From: Hymenobacter sp. BT559
GTDB lineage: Bacteria > Bacteroidota > Bacteroidia > Cytophagales > Hymenobacteraceae
Length of the DNA: 64,000 nucleotides
NCBI RefSeq assembly: GCF_016427535.1
Contig: NZ_JAELXV010000003.1
Location: 620,001 to 684,000, forward strand
Direction: 5' to 3'
Shown here: one piece after another, positions 1 through 8,797 of the stretch
Numbering within the stretch: position 1 is the first letter of the stretch
Layout of the letters: every line of letters begins with the position of its first letter
Position numbers and translations under genes: made by a program
Notes under the pieces: model-generated
Told to the model about the DNA's origin: nothing
Database searches by the model: none
The model's input: only the letters and a program-made list of their open reading frames with translations

Positions 1-782
1 GAATAGGTACCGGTCGCGGGCAGCGTAAACGTGCCGGTGTAAGTGGCCTGGTCCTGCGCTACTTTTTGGGTGCCATTGGCGGTGGTGGCATCCACTGCGG
101 TGCCTGTGGCGGCTGTTTCGGGCTGCTTTTCGAGGGCGATGGGCGCATCGGCTGGGTTGAAGTCGGTGAGCCCGTATTGATGCCACAGCAGGCCGTAGCC
201 CTTGCTAGAATACAGAAAAGGCAGCGCAATCTGGGTGTTCACCTGCGTGAGCTGCCGGGTCACGCCGCGCAGGTTGAAGTGCCCATCCTGAAACTGCCCC
301 AGGCCCAGCAGCAGCTCATCCGGGCTGGTTTGGAACTGCTGCTGCGCCACCACGTTGGCTTCGCCCAGCACGGGCTCGGCCGGTAGCAGGCGGGTAGTAG
401 GCTGCTCGCGTAGAAACACCTGGCCGGCGTTGTTCAGGTAAGAAATTGAGCCGGTGGCCTTGTCCACGCGCACCCGCACTTGCTTGGTAGCTAGCTCCAC
501 CGCCGTGCCCGTTTCCGTGGTTTTGAAAGCGGGCGCTCGGAGCTGGCTCGTCAACACCAATTCGGGCGGCGCAGGCAGCGCTCCTTGCGCGTACTGCACC
601 CGAATGGCGTTTTCGGCCAGCGGCCGCAACACCAGCTGCCCTTTGGCCAAGGCAATCGTGACCCGGTCGGCGCTCGGCTTGTAGCTCCGAAAGCTTTGGC
701 CAAACCCCACAATCGGCCAGCTCACGAGCACTAGCAAGCAAGCGGGCTTTATTCGGAGCAAGGCGAAGCAGCGGTGGAGCAT
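1..782 (-). CDS. GH31 alpha-xylosidase-type glycoside hydrolase, C-terminus beyond window
   Basis: Partial gene; about 260 N-terminal residues are visible from the ATG at 782 and the reading frame is open to the window edge. A hydrophobic signal segment (CLLVLVSWPIVGFG) is followed by the N-terminal beta-sandwich typical of family GH31, with landmarks LGLGQFQDGHFNLRG, QVNTQIALPFLYSS and GLLWHQYGLTDFNP. Just before the edge a stretch resembling an inserted PA14-like domain begins (VAQDQATYTGTFTLPATG). The TIM barrel with the catalytic Asp residues lies outside. Bacteroidota GH31 enzymes of this layout remove alpha-xylose from xyloglucan or act as alpha-glucosidases. It is the last visible gene of the xylan PUL, 142 bp after the GH43 gene starting at 2271. 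The family is firm; the substrate is inferred. Confidence 0.85.
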   Translation of the reverse strand, partial: MLHRCFALLRIKPACLLVLVSWPIVGFGQSFRSYKPSADRVTIALAKGQLVLRPLAENAIRVQYAQGALPAPPELVLTSQLRAPAFKTTETGTAVELATKQVRVRVDKATGSISYLNNAGQVFLREQPTTRLLPAEPVLGEANVVAQQQFQTSPDELLLGLGQFQDGHFNLRGVTRQLTQVNTQIALPFLYSSKGYGLLWHQYGLTDFNPADAPIALEKQPETAATGTAVDATTANGTQKVAQDQATYTGTFTLPATGTY

Positions 783-924
783 GTTGGCTTTTTAAGTAGA
801 ATGAGTGACCTAGGTCCGCTTTGGTGGGCAAGAACACTACTTGCTTAAATGACGGGGCTCCCAGGGCTGCCGAGCCTAGGAGCTTCGCAGCATAAGTAGA
901 AGCTAGCTTCTAGGTCCGACTTGC

Positions 925-2271
925 TTACTCGAACTTGACCCAGTCAATCTCGACGGGCGTGTTCGTTTTAGATGAAACGACCAGCGTGTGCGTGCCGGGC
1001 TTGAAGGCGGACAAGGGCGCTTTTATTTCTCGCCACTGGCTGCCCTTGGGCACAGTGACTTGGGCCAGCACCGGGCCGGTAGCTCCGTCTGCCCGCAGCT
1101 GCACCGTAGCGCCGGCCGCCGCCATCGTGCGCAGCGTCACCGTCTTGAGAGCCTGTTTGCCAAAGGCTACGCCGTTGTATTGCACCCAGCCCTGGTTGTT
1201 GGCAAATATGGTTTTCCAGCCCTGAAACTTGTTGGCAGTATCTAGGAAGGCGATGTTCGCACCACTGCTGCTCAAGCGGCTGTAGCGGTCCAGTTGAATT
1301 TTCTGCTTGGCATCGGTTAGGCCCACACCGCGCAGAGTGGGCGTCACTTTCCGAATGGCGCCGTCGGGCTCAAAGAATAGGCTATCGATGCGAACCGAGC
1401 GGTTTTTGTCGAAAGCGGGCGACAGGTCGTTGTGGTGATAGAACAAGTACCATTGGTTCTTAAGCTCCAGCAGGGAGTGGTGATTGGTCCAGCAGCCCGT
1501 CGGCGATTCGTCCATAATCACGCCCTTCACCGTGAAAGGACCTAGGGGGCTGGTGCTGGTAGCGTATTCGAGGCGCTCAGTCTTGTTCTCGACGTGCGGA
1601 TAAGTCAGGTAATAAATTCCTTTGCGCTTAAACAAGTACGGACCTTCCTTCAGTCCCTTAGTCGGCAGCTCGCCCAGCGTAACGGGCTCTGAGGCTAGCT
1701 CCAACATGTTTTCCTTCAGCTTCGCCCCGTAGATATTGCCCTGCGACCAGTACAGGTACGCCTGCCCATCCTGGTCGATAAACACGTTGGGGTCGATGCC
1801 ACGCACGCCCTTGATGGGCAGCGGCTGCGGCACAAACGGCCCGGTGGGCTTGTCGGCCACGGCCACCCCCACGGTGAAGCCTTTGCTCACGGTCGTGTCC
1901 TTGGGGGTGGTTGGGAAGTAGAAATAATACTTGCCGTTGCGCGCGATGCAGTCAGGCGCCCACATGCTGTAGCTATCGGGCTTCACCCAAGGCACCTTAT
2001 TCTGCGTCACAATCACGCCGTGGTCGGTCCAGTCGGTGAGGTTGGCCGACGAGAATACGTGGTAGTCCTCCATCACAAACCAGCCCGCCCGCCCGCGGCC
2101 GGGAGCAGCCCGAATGTCGTGCGAGGGGTACACGTACACCCGCCCATCGAATGCGCGCGCCGTTGGGTCGGCCGTGAATTGGTTAGTGATAATTGGGTTC
2201 TGCGCCTGGGCGGCGTTGCCTAGCAGGCAGGTCAGACTGGCTAGAATGTAGGATAGTTTGTGCCTCAGCAT
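925..2271 (-). CDS. GH43 family arabinofuranosidase/xylosidase with C-terminal CBM6-like domain
   Basis: A secreted protein of 448 aa. The ATG at 2271 is chosen because it opens a clear signal peptide (MLRHKLSYILASLTC..NAAQA) directly after a CCCACCC leader. The five-bladed GH43 propeller shows Asp35 in FTADPTA (general base position), Asp160 in RGIDPNVF (pKa modulator) and Glu209 in KEGPYLF (general acid), so the triad is intact. The last ~110 residues (QGWVQYNGVAFG to EIDWVKFE) look like a CBM6-type beta-sandwich. Same architecture as the gene at 5461-6768, with which it shares the opening QNPII and the ADP motif. It probably trims arabinose or xylose from hemicellulose oligomers. The exact GH43 subfamily cannot be fixed by eye. 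Confidence 0.88.
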   Translation of the reverse strand: MLRHKLSYILASLTCLLGNAAQAQNPIITNQFTADPTARAFDGRVYVYPSHDIRAAPGRGRAGWFVMEDYHVFSSANLTDWTDHGVIVTQNKVPWVKPDSYSMWAPDCIARNGKYYFYFPTTPKDTTVSKGFTVGVAVADKPTGPFVPQPLPIKGVRGIDPNVFIDQDGQAYLYWSQGNIYGAKLKENMLELASEPVTLGELPTKGLKEGPYLFKRKGIYYLTYPHVENKTERLEYATSTSPLGPFTVKGVIMDESPTGCWTNHHSLLELKNQWYLFYHHNDLSPAFDKNRSVRIDSLFFEPDGAIRKVTPTLRGVGLTDAKQKIQLDRYSRLSSSGANIAFLDTANKFQGWKTIFANNQGWVQYNGVAFGKQALKTVTLRTMAAAGATVQLRADGATGPVLAQVTVPKGSQWREIKAPLSAFKPGTHTLVVSSKTNTPVEIDWVKFE

Positions 2272-2278
2272 GGGTGGG
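2272..2278 (-). promoter_or_regulatory. CCCACCC leader element abutting the ATG
   Basis: On the coding strand the leader reads TACCCACCC and runs directly into the ATG at 2271. It is one of at least 13 such elements (see findings). It occupies the place where a Shine-Dalgarno sequence would sit but cannot pair with the anti-SD sequence. Confidence 0.5.
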
Positions 2279-2355
2279 TAGAAGTTGTGGATAGGTTTCG
2301 AAGTCAAAAAGGCTGTCATGCAGCGCATTCTGCGCTGCATAACCTAGAGAGCAGG

Positions 2356-3948
2356 TTACTTGGCCCCAGTACTCTTGTCCGTAATGCGGAAATAATCGAA
2401 ATCAGCGTAGCCACCAGGATTCTTGGTGGCGTAGTTGAATAACCCGAACCGGTAGCCCATGAAGTGCGGCAGCGTGTAAGCCATTTTGAGCGGGCCACCA
2501 ATGTCTTTCCACGTTTTGCCATCGAGGCTGTAGTAGAACGTGGCCACGTCTTTGCGGTCCGTAAAGTCACATTCGGCCTTGAAATACACGGTGTTCTGTG
2601 CCAAGGGCAGGCGCTGTAGCTCCACCGGTTTCTCCGATTCGGCACTGACCATGACGATAGATTTGGCGCCGTTGCGATTGTCTACGCCCACCAGGCCGTA
2701 GCGCTTTTGCAACAGAGCTAGGCCAGCAAAATCACCGTCTTTGAGGTGCGATACATCCAAGGCCGTAGTGCCCGCGCAGATGGGCCCGATGGTGCGCTGG
2801 GTGAGGGTATTGCGGGCCAGCAGGAAGGTAGTATCCACGCGGCCGGTTTTGAGGCGCAGATAGCCGGGGCGGTCAGTGAGCGACCACAGCGAGTTTTCCG
2901 GGTTGTGGTTCCACTGCCACACCAGCGGCAGGGCGGGCTCGCCCTTGCGCCGGGCAAATTCATCCGAGGCTACTATGCCCGGAATCAGGCCTTTGCTGGC
3001 GGGCAAGGCTAGCGTAGTGGGAACCTTGCCGGCCGGGCTACCCAGTACGGGCCAGCCATCGGTCCAGGTCACGGGCACCAAGTACGGGATGCGACCCACA
3101 GCCCCGTTGTCGCGGAAGAGGTAGGAAAACCAGCGCCCATCGGGCGTGTCGATGAGGCCGCCCTGGGCCACCCCTAGGTCTTGCAGCGCCACCCGGCCTT
3201 CATAGGGGCCCGTGAGCTTGTCGGCCCTGTGCACCACCACCGTGCGCATGCCGCCCTTAGGCCAGGTAATGTTAAAGAGGTAGTATTTGCCCTTGATTTT
3301 GAACAACTGCGAGCCTTCGGCGGGCAGGCCGAGGTTGGGGCCGGCCGGGGTGCTGGCGTTTTCTATCAGCACCTGCTCCGTGGCGCCGGGCTTCACGCCG
3401 GAGGCGTCAGCTGTCAGCTCAACTAGCCGCAGCTTGCCGGCGCCGTATATCAGGTACACGCGGCCATCGTCGTCGAAAAACAGGGAATGGTCGTGGTAAC
3501 TCGGCTTAAACGATACGGCTTTCCAAGGGCCTTTCTCAATGTTCTTGGTAGAATAGACATAAGTTTTTCCGGTCGTTTGGGCGAAGGTCGAAACGTAGTA
3601 GGTGCCCTTATTGAAGCGCAGGCTACTTGCCCACGAGCCGCGGCCGTAAGTGCTTTTGCCGTTGCGCAGCGCTAGCTCGTCCTGGCCACCTAGGGTATCG
3701 GAGGCGTAGCTCACGAGGTGCCAGTTCACGAGGTCCTTCGACTTCATAATGGGCACGCCCGGCGTCATGTGCATGGTCGTGCTGCTCATGTAGTACGTGT
3801 CTCCCACCCGTAGCATCGAGAGGTCGGGCACGTCAGCGTAGATAATGGGGTTTTGCGCCTGCTTTACCTGCGCGAGTAGCGGCGAAGCAACGGCCGATGC
3901 GAGGACTATTCCGAAAAATAAAGTGCTGCGCTGTAGGAAGTGTGACAT
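2356..3948 (-). CDS. GH43 glycoside hydrolase with C-terminal concanavalin-like domain
   Basis: 530 aa. The ATG at 3948 begins the signal peptide (MSHFLQRSTLFFGIVLASAV) and is directly preceded by TCTCCCACCC; the frame is open further upstream but that part overlaps the GH8 gene. GH43 triad candidates: Asp42 in ADVPDLSM, Asp153 in YHDHSLFFDDDG and Glu211 in PAEGSQLF. A long C-terminal beta-sandwich follows (motif WQWNHNPENSLWSL to the end), as in two-domain GH43 beta-xylosidases and arabinofuranosidases, where that domain shapes the active site. It lies 26 bp downstream of the GH8 gene, so the two are probably co-transcribed. Likely role: exo-acting debranching or cleavage of xylo-oligosaccharides in the periplasm. 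Confidence 0.88.
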   Translation of the reverse strand: MSHFLQRSTLFFGIVLASAVASPLLAQVKQAQNPIIYADVPDLSMLRVGDTYYMSSTTMHMTPGVPIMKSKDLVNWHLVSYASDTLGGQDELALRNGKSTYGRGSWASSLRFNKGTYYVSTFAQTTGKTYVYSTKNIEKGPWKAVSFKPSYHDHSLFFDDDGRVYLIYGAGKLRLVELTADASGVKPGATEQVLIENASTPAGPNLGLPAEGSQLFKIKGKYYLFNITWPKGGMRTVVVHRADKLTGPYEGRVALQDLGVAQGGLIDTPDGRWFSYLFRDNGAVGRIPYLVPVTWTDGWPVLGSPAGKVPTTLALPASKGLIPGIVASDEFARRKGEPALPLVWQWNHNPENSLWSLTDRPGYLRLKTGRVDTTFLLARNTLTQRTIGPICAGTTALDVSHLKDGDFAGLALLQKRYGLVGVDNRNGAKSIVMVSAESEKPVELQRLPLAQNTVYFKAECDFTDRKDVATFYYSLDGKTWKDIGGPLKMAYTLPHFMGYRFGLFNYATKNPGGYADFDYFRITDKSTGAK

Positions 3949-3974
3949 GGGTGGGAGATTGCCGAGCTGCGGTG

Positions 3975-5270
3975 TTAGTGATGGGTCGTGGGTTTGATAG
4001 CCTGGTATTTGCCACTCAAGTGCATCAAGCTGAACAGGTACAACAGACCGTCGTAGTAAGGGTCGAAGTAGCCATCTTCGTAGGGTGCTAGTTTGGCGTT
4101 CCAGAGCGCATGCACAAACCCTAGGTCCCGGTCTTGGTGCATGAGTGAGGCCGACGCGCTGGTAGCTACCAGCCCCAGCGAATGCCGCAGTTTCTTGACG
4201 TCGCCGGCTTGCAGAATGAAGTCGGGCCGCGAGCCGTCCACGTTGAACTGGTCTTCGAATGTATTCAGCCCTTTGCCACGCAGAAAGCCTTGGAAGCGCC
4301 GGGCGTACTGCTCCTGCCAGGCTTTGTCTTTGCCAAACCACACGTAGTCCATGGCAATATTCATGGGCACTCGCCACGAGTCGTAGCGGAAGGCCGGTGG
4401 CGCCCACTTGGTAGCGTGCGGCTTGCCGCTAAACCCGGTGTAGTCGTAGTTGAGGCCGGTAGGGGCAGCGCACGCCCGGTGTAGAAACACCCGCGACGTA
4501 TCGGCGCAGGCCCGGTAAAACTGCTCGTGCCCGTCCTTGGCATAGGTGGCCCACACCTCCAGAAAAGCCGGCAGGTGGTACGACGGGTCGGTCCAGTTGT
4601 ACATATCCCCGACTGGCACAAAGGTTATCTGCTTGTGCTGGGTGTTGAAGAGGTTGCGCACACCGCCCGTGCCGTCTTTTTTCCACGAGGCATCTAGGAT
4701 GCGGCGGGCCTCCTTGTAGTAGTCAATGCCGGTAGCGTTGCCCCAGCGGTTGGCCGCAAACAGCAGGCTCGTAACGAAATACAGCTCCCCATCCGAAGCG
4801 GGGCCCTCCGAATTTAGCTTCATCGTGGTGGTGCTGAAACTCCAGGCGAAGTAGCCTTCCAGCGGCCCGGTTTGGTGCTGCAAGTTCTTCTTCGACCAGC
4901 GCCAGAGGCGGTCAAACACCTCCTTCTTGTTGAGCTGCACGGCCACCATCATCCCGTACGACATGCCTTCAGTGCGGGCGTCGTGGTTTTTCACGTCCGA
5001 CACGTAGGCCATCGAGTCGCCTACCTCGAAGTACACCTTATTAGGTCCTTCAAATACATCGTGGTAGGCTTGCGCTACTTTCTGGTCGATGGCGGCTTGG
5101 CTGTAGCCCGCCTCCCGCAGCAAGCTAGGGTACTTGCCCGTGTAAAAGGCCCCTGACGCTGGCTGCTTAGCCGGGCGTTGAGCCACTGCCGTGGTAGCCC
5201 CTAGGCCTAGCAAGCTAACTAGGCCGAGCAGCCGGCCCGTCCGGAAAAGCGAAGTAAGGTGGGAATTCAT
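3975..5270 (-). CDS. GH8 reducing-end xylose-releasing exo-oligoxylanase type
   Basis: 431 aa with a signal peptide (MNSHLTSLFRTGRLLGLVSL..AVAQ); the ATG at 5270 is chosen because the upstream extension lacks signal-peptide character. The (alpha/alpha)6-barrel signature of GH8 is visible: TEGMSYGMM (Glu101, the likely general acid) and EGPASDGELYFVTSLLFA (Asp160). The sequence resembles Rex-type enzymes, which remove single xylose units from the reducing end of xylo-oligosaccharides, rather than the cellulases or chitosanases of GH8. It sits between GH43 genes, which supports a xylan substrate. Export is of interest because some characterised Rex enzymes are cytoplasmic. Family call firm, specificity inferred. 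Confidence 0.87.
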   Translation of the reverse strand: MNSHLTSLFRTGRLLGLVSLLGLGATTAVAQRPAKQPASGAFYTGKYPSLLREAGYSQAAIDQKVAQAYHDVFEGPNKVYFEVGDSMAYVSDVKNHDARTEGMSYGMMVAVQLNKKEVFDRLWRWSKKNLQHQTGPLEGYFAWSFSTTTMKLNSEGPASDGELYFVTSLLFAANRWGNATGIDYYKEARRILDASWKKDGTGGVRNLFNTQHKQITFVPVGDMYNWTDPSYHLPAFLEVWATYAKDGHEQFYRACADTSRVFLHRACAAPTGLNYDYTGFSGKPHATKWAPPAFRYDSWRVPMNIAMDYVWFGKDKAWQEQYARRFQGFLRGKGLNTFEDQFNVDGSRPDFILQAGDVKKLRHSLGLVATSASASLMHQDRDLGFVHALWNAKLAPYEDGYFDPYYDGLLYLFSLMHLSGKYQAIKPTTHH

Positions 5271-5460
5271 GTGGAGAAGGATAGCTAAGAAGGAATAGAG
5301 GTTGAAGCGCAAGACACCAGCCGCGGCCAGCTAGCCGCGTTCCTGATAATGAGTTGCGCACCACTGAAAGAAGTGGGAATAGGAGCGCGAAGGCCGGATA
5401 GGTTGTTGACAGCCTTTCATGAGTGCTTGCAGTACTCGCTGGCGGCTACCTCAGCCTTAT

Positions 5461-6768
5461 CTATTGATTAAACTGCCACCAGTCGAACAAGAGTTGGTTG
5501 TTACCGGCGGCTTTGAAGACGAAGTACACGTCGTGGATGCCACTCTTCCGGCTGACTTTGCATGACTGCACCATCCAGCTTCCTAGGTTACCAGTGTTCT
5601 TCACTTTCAGTGTTCCCAGCAAAGCACCCGTGGGGCTGTCCAGATGTAGTTCAATGGCTGAGTTGGAGGATGTACTTGCTACCGAAGCCATGAACTCTTT
5701 CGCTCCCTTTCCAAAATCAACGCCTTTGACTTTGATGTAATCGCCATTATCAATAGCGGTTACGTACATGCCGTTAGGCCCTTTGCTGGTTTTCAGACCC
5801 TGGCTCAAGGCAATGGTTTCTGCCTCGGTGCGCTTGTAGGGGTTCAAGACTGCCACGCGGTCTACGCCCTCTTCCGACCAAAACGGTAACTGCTGAATGG
5901 TGCCGTCCGGGTTGTATGTCAGCTTGGCCACGCACACGGAGCGCCGCTCGGTGTGCGTCGGCGACAGGGCTTTGGAAATAGCGTAGTTAAAGCCGAACAG
6001 GTAGGAGTTGCCCTTGTAGTCGATGATGCCCGGGTGGTTGCCGTTCGACCGACGGTCGTGGTCCATGAGCGTGCCGGTGTAGTTCCAGGGGCCCGTGGGG
6101 CTGGTACTCATGCTGTAGCCGATGCCCTCGGGGCAGCAGGTGGAAGCATACGCCACGTAGTACTTGTCTTTGCGCTTGTAAAACCACGGGCCCTCCTGGT
6201 AATCCTTTGGCTTGGTGGGCGACTTGACAATGCCGCCCGAATAGGAAATCATATCCTCGTTGAGCTTGACGTAGTACAGGTTCGGATTGCCCCAGTACAA
6301 GTAGGCCTGGCCATCGTCGTCAATGTAGACGGTGGGGTCGATATCGTCAGGACCATTCTGAATCAAGGGCTTACCCAACGGGTCGGTGAAGGGGCCGTAG
6401 GGACTATCCGACACCAGCACGCCGATACCCTTGACGTGAATGGGGCAATAGAGGTAAAACTTACCGTTGCGCGCGATGCACTGCGCCGCCCACGCTCCGT
6501 TTTGCGGCGACCAGTTAAAGCTTTTGGTGGAGGCGACCGCGCCGTGGTCGGTCCAGTTTACCATGTCGGTGGAGGTGTACAGCAGCCAATTGTACATCTT
6601 AAACCCCTTGGCATCGTCCTCATCGTGACCGGTATAAAGGAACACGGTGTCCTGGTACACCATCGGCGCCGGGTCGGCCGTGAACTTGGTTTGGATGATA
6701 GGATTCTGGGCTTGCAACGTGGTGCAGGCGGCCAAGGTCAGAAGAGCGGCCCAAAATAGGTGCTTCAT
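5461..6768 (-). CDS. GH43 arabinan/xylan-acting hydrolase with CBM6-like domain
   Basis: 435 aa. The ATG at 6768 opens MKHLFWAALLTLAAC; LAAC at residues 12-15 could be a lipobox, with Cys15 anchoring the protein, or part of an ordinary signal peptide ending at LQA. GH43 residues: Asp32 (FTADPAP), Asp144 (DDIDPTVYIDDDG), Glu192 (YQEGPWFY). Residues ~305-435 form a CBM6-like module ending in LLFDWWQFNQ. It is a close paralogue of the gene at 925-2271; the two bracket the GH43/GH8 pair, suggesting duplication inside the PUL. Probable alpha-L-arabinofuranosidase, beta-xylosidase or arabinanase. Confidence 0.87.
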   Translation of the reverse strand: MKHLFWAALLTLAACTTLQAQNPIIQTKFTADPAPMVYQDTVFLYTGHDEDDAKGFKMYNWLLYTSTDMVNWTDHGAVASTKSFNWSPQNGAWAAQCIARNGKFYLYCPIHVKGIGVLVSDSPYGPFTDPLGKPLIQNGPDDIDPTVYIDDDGQAYLYWGNPNLYYVKLNEDMISYSGGIVKSPTKPKDYQEGPWFYKRKDKYYVAYASTCCPEGIGYSMSTSPTGPWNYTGTLMDHDRRSNGNHPGIIDYKGNSYLFGFNYAISKALSPTHTERRSVCVAKLTYNPDGTIQQLPFWSEEGVDRVAVLNPYKRTEAETIALSQGLKTSKGPNGMYVTAIDNGDYIKVKGVDFGKGAKEFMASVASTSSNSAIELHLDSPTGALLGTLKVKNTGNLGSWMVQSCKVSRKSGIHDVYFVFKAAGNNQLLFDWWQFNQ

Positions 6769-6836
6769 AACAAGCAAGTTTTCAAGTAGGAACAAAAAGC
6801 GGACCGCTGGCCACGGGGCTAAGCCAAACAGAGGAC

Positions 6837-8765
6837 CTAGGGCTGCACCACGAAGCCGCCCCGTGCGGGCAGCGTCACGCTGACGGTGTTGCCCGCCACG
6901 GCCCGCGTGCTGAAGCTGCGGTTGGTGTCGCCGTCGGTAATGAGCATGCCGCTTTTCAGGCCCAGCTTCCCTAGGTCTACCTGGATGGTTTTGGGCGCGT
7001 CGGTGGCATTGATGCCAGCCACGTACCACCCGCCGCTAGGCGCTTGGCGGGCCAGCACCGCGTACTCGCCGGGGAAGCCGTCGAGCAGCTTCACATCAGC
7101 CCAGCGGGGCGGCAGCTTTTTCATGAACTCCTGCACGTAGGTGGGCTGCGCGGCCATGCCCTCGGGCACCTCGGCGTAGTGCTGAATGCCCGATTGAAAG
7201 AGCACCGACAAGGCCAACTCGAAGGCATTGGACGTGCGGCGCTGTTTGCCCCGAATCTCCGAGAAGGCCACGGGCGTAAAATCCATCGGGCCCACGGCGT
7301 TGCGGGCGAAGGGCAGCGTGGCACAGTGGGTTGGCTCCTGGTCGGTGTTGCGCTGGTCGAAGGTCAAGAACTCGAAGCCCTTCACGGCTTCCATCGTCAT
7401 CAGGTTGGGGTAGGTGCGGTTCCAGCCCCTAGGTAGGGTAGCGCCATGAAAATTCACCAATAGGCCGGCTTGGGTGGCATCTACCAAAATGTCCTGGTAG
7501 TAATTCATAAAAGACTGCCCATCGCCCCCGAAGAAGTCGATTTTTACACCCGCCACACCCATCTGCTTGATGCGAGCAAACTCCTTGCGCCGGCTTTCGG
7601 CTTCGAAGAGCACGTTGGTAGGCGTTTGCGGGGCCTGGTTCCAATGGCCGTTCGAGTTGTACCATACCAGCAGGCCCACGTTTTTGGAGCGCGCATACTG
7701 GGCTAGCTCCTGCGTTTTGTCGTAGCCGATTTGCTTGTCCCAGAGCGCATCGACCAAGCAGTAGCGCCAGCCCATGTTAGCGGCATAGTCGATGAAGCGG
7801 CGCTGCACGTCGTAGGTGGTGTTTTGGTCGCCCATCAGCACCCACGACCACGACGACTTGCCGGGCGCCTCAGTGAGCACGGGCGTTTTAGCAGGCGCAC
7901 TCAGGTCGGTCGTCAGCGTCGATTCTACGATAGGTGCCAACGAATTGCCAACCACCACCACGCGCCAAGGTGTGCTCCACGGTAGGCGGCTTTCGGGCAG
8001 CAGGGCCGCGTCGGGTGTGGTTTTTTCGGGCGGCTGCGGGAAGGCAATGCCGTACTCGGCATCGGGCGACTCGTGGGCTAGGTGGGTGCCGGCGTAGGTG
8101 CGACCCATGCCGGCCTCAGTCAGCAGTACCCAGTGCCCATTGGTTTGAAACAAAGCCGGGAACGACCACCCTTGCCCGATGGTCGAGGGCGTGCCGGCTG
8201 CGATGCCGCGCTGGTAATTCTCCTCGTACGAGGGCTGCGTATTGGCAAAGCCAGTTTGGGCTTTAGCGTGCGGGTGCAGCCAGCCCTTGGCCCCGGCCGG
8301 CAGGTGAAACGTAGTGCCCTCCGCCGTGATGCGCTGCACCTCCTGGCTCGGGCCTTCCAGCACGTACTGAAACGCTACCCCATCATTCGACACCTGAAAC
8401 ACCACGCTGAGCTGCGGCGCCCCGGCCTTGCCCGCAAAGTGCAGCACGCGCCGGTTGGCCCGGTAGCGGCAGTTGGCGCGCTTGTCGGTGGCGAGTTGGT
8501 AGTCGTCGGCTACGGCGGTTTGCTTATCGGCTTTGGTGAGTTTGAGGCCCTGCGTGAGGTCAGCACTCGCGAGGCGCAGGCCTAGGTGCGAGGGCCGCAG
8601 CAGCTCGGCCTGGCGGTAGCGCACGGTGTAGGTGGGCTGGCCTTGGGCCGTGACATCTACGGTCACTAGCACGGCCCCATCGGGGCTGCTGATGCGAATG
8701 GGCTGGGCAGCCTGGGCGGCGGCCAGGGGTAGCGCCAGCAGGCAAAGAATTGGGAATAAGCGCAT
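6837..8765 (-). CDS. GH97 glycoside hydrolase, retaining alpha-galactosidase-like
   Basis: 642 aa with an N-terminal signal peptide (MRLFPILCLLALPLAAAQA). It has an N-terminal beta-supersandwich (to about residue 290) and a catalytic (beta/alpha)8 barrel (SWSWVLMGDQNTTYD onward). Asp410 in GVKIDFFGGDGQ aligns in position with the nucleophile of retaining GH97 members such as BtGH97b; inverting SusB-type members use a Glu instead. Glu459 in LMTMEAVKGFE is the likely acid/base. This points to alpha-galactosidase or another alpha-glycosidase acting on side chains, not to starch. The start at 8765 is chosen for the signal peptide. The gene is 32 bp downstream of the GH43 gene ending at 8798 and 68 bp upstream of the next GH43. 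Confidence 0.88.
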   Translation of the reverse strand: MRLFPILCLLALPLAAAQAAQPIRISSPDGAVLVTVDVTAQGQPTYTVRYRQAELLRPSHLGLRLASADLTQGLKLTKADKQTAVADDYQLATDKRANCRYRANRRVLHFAGKAGAPQLSVVFQVSNDGVAFQYVLEGPSQEVQRITAEGTTFHLPAGAKGWLHPHAKAQTGFANTQPSYEENYQRGIAAGTPSTIGQGWSFPALFQTNGHWVLLTEAGMGRTYAGTHLAHESPDAEYGIAFPQPPEKTTPDAALLPESRLPWSTPWRVVVVGNSLAPIVESTLTTDLSAPAKTPVLTEAPGKSSWSWVLMGDQNTTYDVQRRFIDYAANMGWRYCLVDALWDKQIGYDKTQELAQYARSKNVGLLVWYNSNGHWNQAPQTPTNVLFEAESRRKEFARIKQMGVAGVKIDFFGGDGQSFMNYYQDILVDATQAGLLVNFHGATLPRGWNRTYPNLMTMEAVKGFEFLTFDQRNTDQEPTHCATLPFARNAVGPMDFTPVAFSEIRGKQRRTSNAFELALSVLFQSGIQHYAEVPEGMAAQPTYVQEFMKKLPPRWADVKLLDGFPGEYAVLARQAPSGGWYVAGINATDAPKTIQVDLGKLGLKSGMLITDGDTNRSFSTRAVAGNTVSVTLPARGGFVVQP

Positions 8766-8797
8766 AAAAGGAGAGTGGATGTGTGGCAGACCGCAGA

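Noticed and set aside
3949..4407. N-terminal extension of the GH43 protein upstream of 3948
   Set aside because: Would overlap the GH8 gene, reads as Arg-rich nonsense, and the ATG at 3948 opens a signal peptide.
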